64,000 nucleotides of DNA from NCBI GenBank assembly GCA_004524515.1, contig SDNV01000001.1, positions 1 to 64,000 on the forward strand, in the 5' to 3' direction. Both the position numbers and the translations under genes were made by a program. Below are positions 8,803 through 17,792 of this stretch, one piece after another. The stretch comes from Promethearchaeota archaeon (GTDB lineage: Archaea; Asgardarchaeota; Lokiarchaeia; Sigynarchaeales; SOKP01). The notes below the pieces were generated by a model, which was not told the origin of the DNA, ran no database searches, and was given only the letters and a program-made list of their open reading frames with translations. Positions within the stretch are counted from its first letter, which is position 1, and every line of letters begins with the position of its first letter.

Positions 8803-9699
8803 TGGCTCCAAATTTATCGGAATTACCTCATTGTTTTTAATTATCGCATAGCTCGCCGGATTAGGAGCAAAATCCCCTCTATAGTTTGCTGAAGAGAATA
8901 TAGATAACAAACGATAATTGAAAAACCATGCATATCCCTCTGGAAAACACTCATGTGCCCTAATTAAATATTTTAATTTATATTCATCCATGAATTTGTT
9001 AAAAACTTCTTGTCCAAAAAATTTAATACCAGGACCTCTATAACTTCTCATGAATCCTCCTAAACCAGGTTTAGGGTCGTTCCAAATAATCTGAAATATC
9101 CCTGGTGCGATGGTTTCTAAAATTGATTTATTCAAATCCTTTGGTTTCAATCCTTTCAGTTTTTTTAGAATATCAATATCCTCTGGTATTCCGCCATGTA
9201 AACAAAGAATTTTTTCATTGATAATCGCGCAAATTGGAAGTACATCATATACCGCTAAAATATCTCGAAATTTCTCATAATCTCCAAATCTCTGCCCGAA
9301 TTCGTGGAAAAATCCATAGGCTTGATTCATTTCAAGGGTCTCATGATTACCCTTAAGAATAAAATATTTAAAGGGCTCAAGAATCTTTAAAGCTAAGATA
9401 AAAATTAAACACTCCACTTGTCTTGGGCCACGATCGACTATATCACCTAAAAAAATGACTAATTTGGGATGTTGTTTTTGAATTATCTCATTGATTTTTA
9501 ACAAACTCTCTAAATTTCCATGAATATCTCCAATGATATAAGCCTCTTCAGTTTCCTCCAGCGTAAATTCTAATAAGAGATTCTCATTTTCAAATAATTT
9601 TTTTGCTTGATTTATTATTTTTAAAATATCTTCCAAATGTAATTTTGAGATTTTTTCTGGATTTTTAACTAGAGTTTGTGGTAATTGCTCCTCAGACAT
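8797..9699 (-). CDS. PPP-family protein phosphatase (PP1/PP2A-like)
   Basis: Metallophosphatase with the full PPP signature set: GDIHG (57-61), GDIVDRG (85-91), GNHE (117-120), a distal HGG (about 167) and RAHE (about 249), followed by FSSANYRG. These residues bind two metals and the phosphate. Length 300 matches the catalytic core of eukaryotic PP1/PP2A/PP5. A short helical N-terminus precedes the core. Such enzymes dephosphorylate Ser/Thr. No partner kinase is adjacent; the nearest kinase is RIO2, 1.6 kb away. The identity to subfamily cannot be resolved by eye. Confidence 0.88.
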   Translation of the reverse strand: MSEEQLPQTLVKNPEKISKLHLEDILKIINQAKKLFENENLLLEFTLEETEEAYIIGDIHGNLESLLKINEIIQKQHPKLVIFLGDIVDRGPRQVECLIFILALKILEPFKYFILKGNHETLEMNQAYGFFHEFGQRFGDYEKFRDILAVYDVLPICAIINEKILCLHGGIPEDIDILKKLKGLKPKDLNKSILETIAPGIFQIIWNDPKPGLGGFMRSYRGPGIKFFGQEVFNKFMDEYKLKYLIRAHECFPEGYAWFFNYRLLSIFSSANYRGDFAPNPASYAIIKNNEVIPINLEPL

Positions 9700-9848
9700 G
9701 GTTTCAAACGGAATAAATTTTGGAATTATATTTTAATTAATATTAAACACTATTATTTTTTTCCCATATTTTTATAAATTCGAAAATCTAAAATAAAAAC
9801 AAATTATCAACTAGTAGTGAAATTACTATAAATAATTGTTAAATATTT

Positions 9849-11918
9849 ATGAAAGATAGGACTTCTAATAATATTTCCTCATTATTGAATAGAATTGTTG
9901 AAAAATTCGAAAATAAAAAATTAACTGAAAAACATAATGGGCAATATTCCGGAATGGTATATACCCCAATACCATTAACAGAATTTATGGTAAAAAATAT
10001 CTTCAATATATATTTCGAGGATTTATGGAAAAATTTTGATTCTCATTCCCATAAGTTATTTCAAGAAAAATTTGGTTTAGATAATTTAGATTTATTTCTT
10101 GAAAATTATCCAGACATTAAATCACCATTAAAAAAGAAGATTGATAATCTTAAAATTTTAGACCCTGCATGCGGTTCAGGGCGTTTTCTATTATCTGCGG
10201 GAATCCTAATTCTAAAAATTTATAAAATACTTCAGCCAAGTTCACAGGATTTTGAACTTAAGAGAGATATCATTCAAAATGTTTTATATGGGGTTGATCT
10301 TGATAAATCAGCTCAAATTATTTCTAAATTAAGATTAATGGCATGGTTATTCAAGGGTCACGACAAAGTTTCTTCTAAAATGAAATTTAACATTAAAGAT
10401 GTAGGATTGAAAAAATTAGAGGAAATTGCTAATGAATTTAATATTCATTTTAATTTATTTAATTTAGATTTTCTTTTAGAACTAGATTCTAACCAAAAGT
10501 TTGATTTTATCATTGGAAATCCTCCCTATATTGAAAATAAAAAAATTTTAGATATTTCATATAAGAGAAAGTTGGGCGCTACGTTCAAATCTGCTTATCG
10601 GTTATTTGATCTTTCTATCTTATTTTTGGAAAAATCATTAGAATTATTAAAAGATGAATGCGGGTTCCTCTCGTTTATAATGACTAATAAATTTTTAGCT
10701 GCAGATTATGGCATAAAAATTAGAAACATTCTACTTCATAATACTGAACTTAAACAAATTATTAATATTTCAGCATTACCTGTCTTTATAAAAGCTGCCT
10801 CTTATCCTATAATTATTTCTCTTAAAAAACAAATCCCAAATAAAGAAAACACTATTAATATCCAATCTTACAAAGATTTAAATGATTTTGTTACCTCGAA
10901 ATATCTAAATTCCATGCATATCGACCAAAACTCAATCAAAAAACTTCCCTCCCATGTTTTCCCTCTCTCAGGAAATATAGAGTTAATTCGATATGTATTT
11001 TCGAACTATAAACCAATGTCAGAAAAAATAAAGGATTTGAAAATCATATATAGACCTTTTGGTTTTACTCAATGGAAGAAATTTTTTAATAACCTCTCCG
11101 AAAGTAAAACTTCCGAACATGATCTGCTACTACTCGGAACTGGAAATGTAGGAAAATTCCATATAAAATTTGATAAAAGAATCCGAATAGCTAAAAAAGA
11201 TATTAAAGTTTCCTATTTTAATTATTCTGAAATTTTTAAAGGTATATGGACTAATATAAATAAGGAAAAACTCATTTTTAGAGAAATAGCTAAAAACCTT
11301 ACTGCAGTATATGATCCAGGGCTCTATACTAACATAACAGGGCTTTATTTTATAAAAATTCCAAGCTATAGTACTAATAATCTATTCTGCCTATTATCAA
11401 TATTAAATTCAAAATTTATGGATTCACTTTTTAAAAGTCTTTTTGGGACTCTTCATATGTCTTCTGGATATTTACGCTTTAATGGAAGTTTTATCAAACG
11501 ATTACCAATGCCCGACCATTTTCCTGAATCTTTAGCACATGTAGGTAAAATTAATCAATTTTTATCTCAATTAATCTATGACCAACCAAAAGTTTCTTTC
11601 GAATTTCAAGAAATTAAAATATTACAAACATTTTTCATTAAATTGGCCGATTCATTGGTGTCCTTATTATATTTAAAGAATTTTTTCAAAAACGCTAAAT
11701 ATAGTGCTCTATCAGATTTATTAGCCCAAAACCAATATAATTTTCCTATAATTGAATTTAAATATTCAAAATTAAGACATAATTTTCCTAAATTCAAAAT
11801 TTATGAACCATTTGAATTGGAACAAGGATTATTTTCAATAAAAAAGTTTTTCACTATATTGAGCAACAATTCTCAATTAAGTAAAGAAATTAAACAATTA
11901 ATTTCTTCCAATTTTTAA
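9849..11918 (+). CDS. N6-adenine DNA methyltransferase, Eco57I/TaqI-like
   Basis: Modification enzyme of 689 residues. The N-terminus has YTPIPLTEFMV, typical of Eco57I-like methyltransferases. SAM-binding motif I is LDPACGSGRFLL (about 103-114), and the catalytic motif IV is GNPPYIENK (about 222-230), specific for N6-adenine. The C-terminal half resembles a TaqI-type target-recognition region, with the LPMPDHFPES segment near the repeat hinge. No nuclease motif is seen before the methyltransferase, and no restriction gene is adjacent. It may therefore be solitary, or the modification half of a dispersed system. The gene is very AT-rich, consistent with lateral acquisition, but the background is also AT-rich. 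Confidence 0.8.
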   Translation: MKDRTSNNISSLLNRIVEKFENKKLTEKHNGQYSGMVYTPIPLTEFMVKNIFNIYFEDLWKNFDSHSHKLFQEKFGLDNLDLFLENYPDIKSPLKKKIDNLKILDPACGSGRFLLSAGILILKIYKILQPSSQDFELKRDIIQNVLYGVDLDKSAQIISKLRLMAWLFKGHDKVSSKMKFNIKDVGLKKLEEIANEFNIHFNLFNLDFLLELDSNQKFDFIIGNPPYIENKKILDISYKRKLGATFKSAYRLFDLSILFLEKSLELLKDECGFLSFIMTNKFLAADYGIKIRNILLHNTELKQIINISALPVFIKAASYPIIISLKKQIPNKENTINIQSYKDLNDFVTSKYLNSMHIDQNSIKKLPSHVFPLSGNIELIRYVFSNYKPMSEKIKDLKIIYRPFGFTQWKKFFNNLSESKTSEHDLLLLGTGNVGKFHIKFDKRIRIAKKDIKVSYFNYSEIFKGIWTNINKEKLIFREIAKNLTAVYDPGLYTNITGLYFIKIPSYSTNNLFCLLSILNSKFMDSLFKSLFGTLHMSSGYLRFNGSFIKRLPMPDHFPESLAHVGKINQFLSQLIYDQPKVSFEFQEIKILQTFFIKLADSLVSLLYLKNFFKNAKYSALSDLLAQNQYNFPIIEFKYSKLRHNFPKFKIYEPFELEQGLFSIKKFFTILSNNSQLSKEIKQLISSNF

Positions 11919-12015
11919 TGTTGAATCTAATTAAATTAATATATTTTAGAAAAAAAATTATATATTGATGCAAGATTATATACAATATAACTTATTATTT
12001 AAGGTGACTATTACT

Positions 12016-13005
12016 ATGCAAATTAAAAACGATGTAGAATCTAAACCCGATCTCAAAAGTAAATATGTTAGAAGTGTCATAAAATTAGGGAATTCAAAAG
12101 CCATTACTTTTCCCCAGGATTGGACCATTAACGCCGAATTAGATGAAAAATCCGAAGTAAGTCTTTATCCTATCGATAAAAAGACTATTGTGATAAGAGC
12201 CGAGAAGGATAAGCCCAAAACTATTTTCACTATCGATTCGAATAAATGGGCCACAAAATTAATTAGACAAGCGATAATTGCCGCATATAAGTTGAATATT
12301 TCTGAAGTATATATCAAATATACTAATAAAAATCAAGAAGAGCTTAACAAATTATTAATAGATCTTAGGAGTGAAATTATTGGATTAGATTTTAAAACTT
12401 TAGCTGAGAGCGAAGAATTTTTAGTGCATTTCTTATTAGATACGGCTAAAATGCCCTTTAAAGAAGTTTTAACTGACCTCTCTTTCGTTTTCACGAATGT
12501 AATTAATAATGTAATTGAAGGGAACAATAAAAAAAATAATGAATTGATATTAGACGAAATAGACAGAAAGTACAGCCTTGGAACCAGAATACTCATAACA
12601 GGTCTGTCCGATTATCCCATATCTAAAGGATATAGTAATTTTCCAACCATTAGATACTTAGGAGATCGTGTAATTTTACTCTACGTGCGTGATTTCATTA
12701 ACGAGGCTTTAAATTTACAGGTAGTTTCTAACAATGTAATTAAGAAGTATTCCGATTTATTAATAAGAATTCCTCGATTACTCACTCAAATTATATTAAA
12801 TTACGATAACATAAATTTAGACTCGATTTCAGAATTTCAAGAATATTTGATTAAATTAGGAAATATGTTAAATAATATTAAGTCCGCTGAAAATATTGAA
12901 GAACAACATACAAGAAATATAATAAAATATTATTTGAATAGTTTTGAGAATTTCTTTGATATTGGGATAACCCGATTAATAGAATCGGAAATTGGAATGG
13001 TATAA
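12016..13005 (+). CDS. AbrB-type plus PhoU-like regulator
   Basis: Protein of 329 residues. Residues about 16-60 form a SpoVT/AbrB-like swapped-hairpin DNA-binding domain (KYVRSVIKLGNSKAITFPQDW, then a KTIVIRA strand). The remainder is helical like the archaeal PhoU-type phosphate-uptake regulators that carry this N-terminal domain. The start chosen is the ATG at 12016, preceded by AAGGTG (12001-12006); earlier in-frame starts (TTG 11965, ATG 11968) would add a segment unlike the family. No phosphate transporter is nearby, so the regulatory target is unknown. It converges on the small exported peptide gene. Confidence 0.68.
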   Translation: MQIKNDVESKPDLKSKYVRSVIKLGNSKAITFPQDWTINAELDEKSEVSLYPIDKKTIVIRAEKDKPKTIFTIDSNKWATKLIRQAIIAAYKLNISEVYIKYTNKNQEELNKLLIDLRSEIIGLDFKTLAESEEFLVHFLLDTAKMPFKEVLTDLSFVFTNVINNVIEGNNKKNNELILDEIDRKYSLGTRILITGLSDYPISKGYSNFPTIRYLGDRVILLYVRDFINEALNLQVVSNNVIKKYSDLLIRIPRLLTQIILNYDNINLDSISEFQEYLIKLGNMLNNIKSAENIEEQHTRNIIKYYLNSFENFFDIGITRLIESEIGMV

Positions 13006-13121
13006 AAGGAAAAAAAATCTCATACCCTACTCTATAATTAATGAAGAGAAATCCTTCATTTATAATACTTTGAACAATAAATTTATAAAAAAAAGAAAGG
13101 AAGTAGTGACTAAAATCCTAT

Positions 13122-13155
13122 GGGTAATCCATTACTTAAATTGTATGGTTTACCC
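13122..13155 (-). terminator. 3' hairpin after the small exported peptide gene
   Basis: Two 11-nt arms (13122-13132 and 13145-13155) pair with a single mismatch around a 12-nt loop. The hairpin begins 12 nt downstream of the stop of the minus-strand 37-codon gene. A T-rich tract on the same strand follows at about 13083-13096. It could stabilise the 3' end of a short mRNA or assist termination. Confidence 0.45.
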
Positions 13156-13167
13156 GATTCTAAAATC

Positions 13168-13281
13168 TTAAGGAGCTCCTTCCCCACAACCAGGAATGCT
13201 CACACCACTGGCTGCTAAGGAGATCCCGTATGCCAAGCATAGCATAATTGAAAGTGCTACAATTACCTTCTTCGAGATCAT
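13168..13281 (-). CDS. 37-residue exported peptide
   Basis: Short gene not resembling any family I know. The protein starts MISKKV, has a hydrophobic stretch of about 18 residues (VIVALSIMLCLAYGISLA) and a possible signal peptidase site after SLAA or SLA, leaving a mature tail of about 13-14 residues, SGVSIPGCGEGAP, with one Cys. Reality is supported by a near-perfect ribosome-binding site (GGAAGTGAT, 6 nt from ATG on the minus strand), a TATA box, a perfect palindrome at the expected transcription start and a 3' hairpin. It may be a secreted peptide or a membrane-anchored micro-protein. The overlapping 69-codon frame on the same strand lacks such signals. Confidence 0.62.
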   Translation of the reverse strand: MISKKVIVALSIMLCLAYGISLAASGVSIPGCGEGAP

Positions 13282-13299
13282 TTTTATCACTTCCTATTT

Positions 13300-13317
13300 C
13301 TAAGTGAAAACACTTAG
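13300..13317. promoter_or_regulatory. Perfect 18-nt palindrome, candidate operator
   Basis: CTAAGTG-AAAA-CACTTAG is a perfect inverted repeat with 7-nt arms and a 4-nt centre. It lies 22-40 nt downstream of the TATA box of the minus-strand small peptide gene and so covers the expected transcription start, a place where archaeal repressors bind. Alternatively it forms a small stem in the 5' leader just before the ribosome-binding site. Confidence 0.5.
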
Positions 13318-13338
13318 GTATTATGATATATGATCCCA

Positions 13339-13348
13339 TATATAAAAA
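13339..13348 (-). promoter_or_regulatory. TATA box of small exported peptide gene
   Basis: On the minus strand the sequence reads TTTTTATATA, a good archaeal TATA element. Its centre is about 26 nt upstream of position 13317, giving a leader of roughly 35 nt that contains the palindrome and the GGAAGTGAT ribosome-binding site. Confidence 0.5.
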
Positions 13349-13521
13349 GGGCACAAAAAAATCATGCAATCAAATTTTTTGTCTTTTTTGCGATTAAAAT
13401 ATAGCAAATTTATTCCTAAAAGAATTTAAAAAAAAAATCAAAAAATCTAAATTTTAATTAAAATTATAATTTGCAAACAATTCTATTTTTAATATCCAAT
13501 AATAATTATAAGTGAATAATA

Positions 13522-13902
13522 GTGGCAAAAAAAAAGAAAGTTGTTGAATCAGACGAAGAAGCTGAGGATATACCCCAAGGTAAAGTTGATGAGGATGGAG
13601 ATGAGGTGATTGATCTTTACGACGAGAAGGATAATTTGGAAGAGGACCTCGAATATGACCTAACTCAAATAGAAGATGAGATGTTAGCGGACGAAACAGA
13701 GGATGAAGAATTCGGTTACGAGGTAAGTGAAGTTGAAAAGATGTTAAGAAAGATGAAATGTGAACCTTGTGCTGGTTCGGACAGCAAATCTGAATGTAAA
13801 GTAAGAGATGATTTTGGATGTCCTCCTGGAAAAGAATCAAAAAAGAAACCATGGACAGAAGCAGAGAGAAGAGCATCTGGAAAACCCAAAAAGAAAAAAT
13901 AG
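13522..13902 (+). CDS. Acidic protein with lysine-rich ends and Cys cluster
   Basis: Unrecognised protein of 126 residues. It begins MAKKKKVV, continues with a strongly acidic stretch (about 9-75, rich in Glu and Asp), then has four cysteines (CEPC, then ECKVRDDFGC at about 78-98) that might bind a metal, and ends in a lysine-rich tail KPKKKK. The GTG start is supported by AAGTG exactly 7 nt upstream. The charge layout resembles proteins that bind nucleic acid or basic partners, but I cannot name a function. The first gene after the small peptide locus, transcribed away from it. Confidence 0.6.
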   Translation: MAKKKKVVESDEEAEDIPQGKVDEDGDEVIDLYDEKDNLEEDLEYDLTQIEDEMLADETEDEEFGYEVSEVEKMLRKMKCEPCAGSDSKSECKVRDDFGCPPGKESKKKPWTEAERRASGKPKKKK

Positions 13903-13970
13903 AGGAATCTAAGATTATACAATCAATTTAGGTATTTTTATTGAATCAATTAGAAATTCAAACTTATTTT

Positions 13971-15503
13971 TTATTCATTTCCTATTTCTAATATCGCAGT
14001 TCTTAATTCTTTCATATCCTTGAGGTTTCCAAATTTAATTTGATGGATTTTATGGTTTAATTCCCTTAAGTGGTAATGAACTATACATCTCCATCGATAA
14101 TAAGAGAGCGACGTCCGAAAGAATCTTATAGGATGAAAAGTAAATTTTAAACCTCTGGATTTAGTATTCCTATAGAATAATTTTAATTTATTCACCCAAC
14201 CGCCGCCATAATAATTAATATAAAAAAACCCTAAAAAAAGTAATAATTTAAGAGCTCTTGGATTTAATTTTTCGGTTTTTATTACGGGATTCAGCCAATT
14301 ATATTTTGAATAATCTTCTGATAGCAATAAATTTTTCTGTTTTAACTCATTATAAAAATCTGTTGAGGGAAAGGGAGTGAGGAGCGTAAAGCTTGGCAGA
14401 TCTAAATCTAACTCTCTGGTTCTTTTAATTGTGATAAATACATCATCAATTGTATCTTCCAGATTAGCACCTATAATTACATTCCCCATAACCATAATCC
14501 CGCTTTCATGCAACACTTGAATTCCTTTTTTAATACTTTCTAATTTGCATCCCTTGTCAATAAGCTCTAAGGTTTTATCGTCAGTAGCCTCCACCCCCAC
14601 CAATACTAGCCAAAAACCTGCGATGTCCATCAATTTGGTGATGTATGGATACCTTGCCATTGAATCTAATCTTCCTTGAAAAAAGAAACGCAATTTCTTT
14701 TTAAGAGTGCCCTCTCTTTTTGCTCTTATAATCTCGATACATAAACGCCCTACCCGTTTCATATCCACTAAAATATTATCATCTACAAAAAAGATATCCC
14801 TTATTTTTTTGTTCTTTGAAATAATTTCTAATTCTTTCATTACGTTTTCTATGGATCTGGCCCTCCATCTCCTTTTATACACTACATGAGTGCTACAGAA
14901 GCGACAGCCCTGTGGACATCCACGAGAGGTTTCGATCGCATCACAGTTCATATTAAATATTTTATAGGTATAATTTTTTACTAAATGTCTGGAAGGGAAT
15001 TTCAACTCGTCTAAATTTTTAAGAAACGGTCTTTCTGGATTATGAATTATTTGACCATTAATTTTATAGGATAAACCTTTAATATTTTCAGGTGAACCCT
15101 TTTCTATTAACTCTCTAAACGTGAATTCTCCTTCCCCTCTTACTAAAATATCTATCCATGGGGATGATAATGTTTGCTCAACTGCCAAGGTGGGATGCCA
15201 ACCTCCAATTACAGTTGTGCAACCGGTTAATTTAGCGATTCTAGCATATATTAAGACACTATCTATGGCGCTTGTAACGGGTACAGTTAATCCCACCAAA
15301 TCCGGATTGAATGCTTCTAATTTTTGTTTAAATTGTGTTAAATTCAGATTGGCTGCCTTAGTATCTAATATTATAACATCCACTATATCTTCTACATAAG
15401 ACGCGATGTATTCAAGAGCTAAGGGGGGAAAGGCAGAATCATAAAAATCGTAGCCCGTTGTCTTATAATTAGCAACTACTAATAAGATTTTCTTCCATTT
15501 CAT
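13971..15503 (-). CDS. B12-binding-domain radical SAM protein
   Basis: Radical SAM enzyme of 510 residues. Residues about 1-140 form a cobalamin-binding-like Rossmann domain (PPLALEYIASYVE, GWHPTL). The cluster motif is RGCPQGCRFCS (C-x3-C-x2-C, about 195-205), followed by the SAM barrel with FVDDNILVD and GNVIIGAN. The architecture equals the BchE/HpnP-like B12-radical SAM group, which includes methyltransferases and cyclases of lipids and cofactors. The substrate cannot be read here. The ATG at 15503 is preferred over the adjoining upstream TTG. It stands alone, divergent from an alpha/beta hydrolase gene. Confidence 0.85.
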   Translation of the reverse strand: MKWKKILLVVANYKTTGYDFYDSAFPPLALEYIASYVEDIVDVIILDTKAANLNLTQFKQKLEAFNPDLVGLTVPVTSAIDSVLIYARIAKLTGCTTVIGGWHPTLAVEQTLSSPWIDILVRGEGEFTFRELIEKGSPENIKGLSYKINGQIIHNPERPFLKNLDELKFPSRHLVKNYTYKIFNMNCDAIETSRGCPQGCRFCSTHVVYKRRWRARSIENVMKELEIISKNKKIRDIFFVDDNILVDMKRVGRLCIEIIRAKREGTLKKKLRFFFQGRLDSMARYPYITKLMDIAGFWLVLVGVEATDDKTLELIDKGCKLESIKKGIQVLHESGIMVMGNVIIGANLEDTIDDVFITIKRTRELDLDLPSFTLLTPFPSTDFYNELKQKNLLLSEDYSKYNWLNPVIKTEKLNPRALKLLLFLGFFYINYYGGGWVNKLKLFYRNTKSRGLKFTFHPIRFFRTSLSYYRWRCIVHYHLRELNHKIHQIKFGNLKDMKELRTAILEIGNE

Positions 15504-15625
15504 CAAATTATATAAAAGGTAAAATAATTGTAATTTATCTAAAGACTTTAATTTCTTTTAAAATTTTATATTTTTGTTTAGGATATTATTTTCCTTTCAA
15601 TAATTTAAGGTTGTGATCTTGTACT

Positions 15626-16609
15626 TTGCTCAGTAAAAATCAAAAACGTATATTAGTAATAATTGCATCGTTTTTAGTTAGCGCATTTATTTGGCAGATA
15701 AATGCCTCCTGGGGCAATACATTTCGTATATTACTAATTGCGTCTATTCTTACGTTTTTGACAGTGTATGCTCCTTTTGAAATCTATTTTACCTTTAGAG
15801 ATATCTGGTTTGACCGATGGGATATTCTTGAATTAAAAAATCTTGAAATCCAGAAATTGAGGATACCTGTGAATAGCGAACTAATTCACGCGGACTTGAT
15901 AAGATCAAAAGATAATGAAGCGGTCAAATCGAAAAATACCCTAATTATCGTAAGTGGGGGTTTTTCGGACAAGAAAGAAACTTTGCAATATTATTATTTT
16001 CCCTTAGCCTATCAGGGATATGTAATTTTAGCTTATGATGCTAGGGGGATCGGAGAATCTAAAAATGCAGGTCATAGAGCCGATTTTTTGAAAAGAATTG
16101 AAGATTTTAATAAAATAATAGAATGGATTGAAAATTCTGAGGATCTAAAGGATTTTAAGATATATGCCCTTGGAATAAGTATTGGAGCAATTACAGTTTT
16201 ATGCGCGGGATTTCCCAAAGATAATATTGAAAAAATTGTGGCAGTCTCTTCAATGTCTCACTATAGGAAAAGCATATCCGCTGCTAACATTATCGTTAAA
16301 TTTAGTTATTTCATGAAAGGAGTGAATATTTCCCCTGATGAAGAGGTAAATCAAAAATTCTCCCCCTATATGGTGATTGAAAGGCTTAAAAATATCCTCT
16401 CTCAGGCTGAATGGGAGGATTTTTCCCAAAAAGTACTATTGATTCACTCCAAAAATGATAAAATTATTCCTTTCATCAATTTTGAAGAAAACAAATCGAT
16501 TTTAGAGTTATCGGATGAAAAACAGTTAATATTAAAAAAGGGGGGCCACATGCAAAAGAAAAATGAACTAGCCTTAGTGGGAGCTACTCTAAATTTTTTT
16601 AATTCATGA
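15626..16609 (+). CDS. Membrane-anchored alpha/beta hydrolase
   Basis: Protein of 327 residues. Two N-terminal hydrophobic helices (about 8-24 and 32-52) anchor it in the membrane, followed by an alpha/beta hydrolase domain: YDARGIGESKNAG, nucleophile GISIG (about 183-187), an acid near HSKNDKIIP and a terminal GGHMQKK His. Start is TTG at 15626, as a stop lies four codons upstream and no other start is available. Its 3' end nearly touches the convergent M14-like gene (1 nt apart). The substrate is unknown. Confidence 0.75.
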   Translation: MLSKNQKRILVIIASFLVSAFIWQINASWGNTFRILLIASILTFLTVYAPFEIYFTFRDIWFDRWDILELKNLEIQKLRIPVNSELIHADLIRSKDNEAVKSKNTLIIVSGGFSDKKETLQYYYFPLAYQGYVILAYDARGIGESKNAGHRADFLKRIEDFNKIIEWIENSEDLKDFKIYALGISIGAITVLCAGFPKDNIEKIVAVSSMSHYRKSISAANIIVKFSYFMKGVNISPDEEVNQKFSPYMVIERLKNILSQAEWEDFSQKVLLIHSKNDKIIPFINFEENKSILELSDEKQLILKKGGHMQKKNELALVGATLNFFNS

Positions 16610-16610
16610 T

Positions 16611-17786
16611 TTAGAATAATTTAATCATTTCTTTAATACTTTCAACGACTAATTCAATACTCATATCGATTGATCTTAATTTATCATTAAAATAGTTAGG
16701 ATCCATCTTAGATTTCTCAATTTCTTCAAATAAATTAAAAAATTGCTTATGGCTTTCAATCTCCATAGAATAGAGATTTCGTCGAGTCGTTGCATCGTTC
16801 ATTAACACAATACATCCGTGATATATGTGTTGGTGGTCAATTGATGGATAATATGTTTCCCACAATATATTTCTTTTTTTTAATTTATTATACACGATAT
16901 TTGCTAATTTCTGGCAGTATTTTTTGCTCTTTTCGCTGTAACAAAAATAGAAGGACAGTTTGTCATTATTTTGCACAATATATTCTAATAATTTTTCGTA
17001 CACCATATCTATTTGTTTTATAGATAACTGTATATGAGTGTGGTTAGCATTGCGGCCGCATTTCTTAAATAAAGGTTTACGATAGTATGGGATATTATAC
17101 ATTTTTAAGATGTTTAAAATAATAAACTCTTTATAAACATAGTCGAACTTGTAAGTTATTGATTCTTTTTGAAGATTTAAGCTTAGATCTATTAATCCTC
17201 TTCGAAGTAATGATGTTTCATGGAAATCTAAAATGTAAATTTTGATATGTTCTTGTTCCCAATAGGGTTGGAGGATTCTTTTCACAATGTTAGCATGTTC
17301 GGGGATTGGATATTCATTATGATCATCATTAAATTTTTGATATTCGGGTGCAAATGTACGACGCCAATATCTATTAAGATTTGTGCCATTTTTCAGATAA
17401 TATCCCGATTTGTTATCTTTACTAGGATTTAGAAAACCATAGGGATTCATTAGAGGAAAAAAGATTAATACCTGATTTTTCAATAAAATCTCTTCAATTT
17501 TAATTTTCTGCTCTTTAATTAATGTTAAGAAGTTTAAGATTCCAAATAATCCATTATATTCATTATGTTGAGCACCTACAAATACTTTAACATAAGTGAC
17601 TTCATTAATATCTAAATGCTTAGAAATAGTGATAACTGGTATACTTCCCTCAGAAGTTTCAAATAGAACAAGATTTATATATTTTAACGTGCTGTAAATC
17701 CTTAATTTATCAATAATTTTATCAAATAAAATTCTTCTTTTTTCTAATTCCAATAATAGCTTTAGAGTTTCAATTTCTATCGTCAA
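16611..17786 (-). CDS. M14-like zinc carboxypeptidase
   Basis: Protein of 391 residues with zinc carboxypeptidase (M14 / succinylglutamate desuccinylase-like) landmarks: the zinc-binding HxxE in GAQHNEYNG (about 85-93), NLNRYW (the substrate-binding NxR, about 130), and a third zinc ligand in DFHET (about 185). No signal peptide is seen. It begins at TTG 17786, 6 nt after the end of the ATP-grasp gene, so the two are almost certainly co-transcribed. A ligase plus hydrolase pair suggests addition and removal of an amino acid on a peptide, protein or small molecule; this is inference. The catalytic Glu was not located with confidence. Confidence 0.7.
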   Translation of the reverse strand: MTIEIETLKLLLELEKRRILFDKIIDKLRIYSTLKYINLVLFETSEGSIPVITISKHLDINEVTYVKVFVGAQHNEYNGLFGILNFLTLIKEQKIKIEEILLKNQVLIFFPLMNPYGFLNPSKDNKSGYYLKNGTNLNRYWRRTFAPEYQKFNDDHNEYPIPEHANIVKRILQPYWEQEHIKIYILDFHETSLLRRGLIDLSLNLQKESITYKFDYVYKEFIILNILKMYNIPYYRKPLFKKCGRNANHTHIQLSIKQIDMVYEKLLEYIVQNNDKLSFYFCYSEKSKKYCQKLANIVYNKLKKRNILWETYYPSIDHQHIYHGCIVLMNDATTRRNLYSMEIESHKQFFNLFEEIEKSKMDPNYFNDKLRSIDMSIELVVESIKEMIKLF

Positions 17787-17792
17787 TCAACT

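Noticed and set aside
13454..13876. 140-codon open frame on the minus strand
   Set aside because: It is the antisense shadow of the acidic Glu/Asp-rich gene, whose start has a matching ribosome-binding site. The product is a low-complexity Leu/His/Ser chain.
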